Below are positions 24,914-25,634 of a stretch of 25,634 nucleotides of DNA, piece by piece; the stretch's first letter is position 1; each line of letters starts with the position of its first letter. The DNA is taken from NCBI GenBank assembly GCA_000934455.1, contig KN884912.1, positions 1-25,634 of the forward strand, given 5' to 3'. The translations under genes were made by a program, and so were the position numbers. Below the pieces are notes generated by a model. That model was not told the DNA's origin and did not search any database. It saw only the letters and a list, made by a program, of their open reading frames with translations. This stretch comes from Apostichopus parvimensis (Eukaryota; Echinodermata; Holothuroidea; Aspidochirotida; Stichopodidae).

Positions 24914-25180
24914 TCAACACAATCTTGTGCTCAGTTGCTGCTTATAAAGAATTAAATTAAAGTCTAAACATGCCTCAGAATACACGATCTGATTCTGAAA
25001 AAGTTTCTTGGCAGGACTCCTCAGACCACCTACATAGGAGTCTGCTTCAACGACCCCAGGGTCCTTCATTCGCCTCTGGCCATTCCACCACAGTTCAGTC
25101 CAGGCCAGTCCCTCACCTTTAAAGATCATGTACATGCCGCCCTCGTGATGATGCGTCTGCTCGGATAGGACATTCGCAAT
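24914..25180 (-). other. Possible exon of an unidentified neighbouring gene
   Basis: A GC-richer block upstream of the UBAP2L promoter is open on the minus strand and reads HHHEGGMYMIFKGEGLAWTE, then LWWNGQRRMKDPGVVEADSY, ending at a TGA at 24914-24916. The exactly codon-aligned plus strand is also open, reading TPQTTYIGVCFNDPRVLHSP up to a TAG near 25172 and preceded by an acceptor-like TTTCTTGGCAG at about 25012. I do not recognise either product. Block composition resembles the true exons more than the introns. It could be a last exon on the minus strand, an internal exon of a divergently transcribed gene, or chance. Confidence 0.3.
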
Positions 25181-25634
25181 TTATTATCTTCGAATTGCTA
25201 CATTTTCTTTGTATTTTTCGATAATTTCACTTGATCTCGAAATTTTTATTTGGTTCTCTTCGACATTATATGTCGAAATTTCTATTTCGTATCCCAAAAC
25301 CACCCCTAATGTTTGGATAGGTACCTATTAATGTTAAGTTTTACAGTTCTTTCAACTTTTCCTAAAAGTATATTTCCGAATCGACTGTTTATGGAAAAAT
25401 GTCGACTGTGTATTGGCTTGAATTGGCTTGAATATTGGCTTGAATCTTGAAATTGACCTTTCAAACATATTAACAAGTTTATTTCGTCTTTATACTAGTT
25501 CGGCTTTTAATTCAAATTGTTGCTTTCTACTGTCTATAAGGAAATTTTACTGAAAACGAATGTCATTGTTTGATGATCCAAATGTAGACCTTTCAAGTAG
25601 CAAAACTCCTCTCCAGATACTGATACAACTGAAT
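25181..25634. other. Right-end AT-rich DNA, nothing recognised
   Basis: The stretch contains short direct repeats, TCGAAATTT...TCGAAATTT at about 25236-25290 and ATTGGCTTGAAT three times at 25409-25447. No open frame of note, RNA gene or mobile element is visible. Confidence 0.6.

Overview
This window looks like genomic DNA from an invertebrate animal, with AT-rich DNA, GT-AG introns of 0.25-1.8 kb, intronic minisatellites and the standard genetic code. The protein matches the metazoan UBAP2/UBAP2L/Lingerer family well enough to suggest a marine deuterostome such as an echinoderm. That placement is a guess: nothing in the sequence fixes the phylum.

One protein-coding gene on the minus strand fills almost the whole window. 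It is a UBAP2L (ubiquitin-associated protein 2-like) orthologue. Its promoter and 5'UTR exon lie near 24.7-24.9 kb, the ATG is at 22862, and 21 coding exons run leftwards to 2104. I placed both splice sites of each exon by eye. All exon phases chain without a break to give 1100 codons plus one base. The order is: basic N-terminus, UBA domain, RGG/RD-rich region, acidic Trp motif, UBAP2/Lingerer motif, Ser/Thr/Gly-rich middle, PPNLPPG block, poly-Q, and a Pro/Gly/Tyr-rich C-terminus. The last exon or exons were not found and are probably beyond position 1.

The most notable non-coding content is a family of five box C/D snoRNAs, one in each of five introns (3945-4023, 5310-5392, 6651-6738, 8244-8316, 11917-11989), all on the host strand. 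All are exactly 64 nt from C box to D box and have C, D', C' and D boxes plus flanking inverted repeats. All keep a 13-nt guide upstream of D' that is perfectly complementary to the 18S rRNA segment AAGAACGAAAGTC, the guide type of vertebrate SNORD59 and yeast snR54. They form two subfamilies, A (three copies) and B (two copies), with different guides next to the D box. The B copies sit in a larger duplicated intronic segment that also has a third copy cut off at the D box. The gene therefore probably makes both a UBAP2L-type RNA-binding protein and several dosage copies of one 18S methylation guide.

Other intron content is mainly tandem repeats: a 21-bp array at 3.5 kb, 16-17-bp at 11.2 kb, 48-bp at 12.9 kb, 43-47-bp at 15.1-15.7 kb and a pentamer at 16.05 kb. 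There are also three local duplications. Upstream of the promoter (24.95-25.18 kb) is a GC-richer block open on both strands that may be an exon of a neighbouring gene. The rest of both ends shows nothing recognisable.
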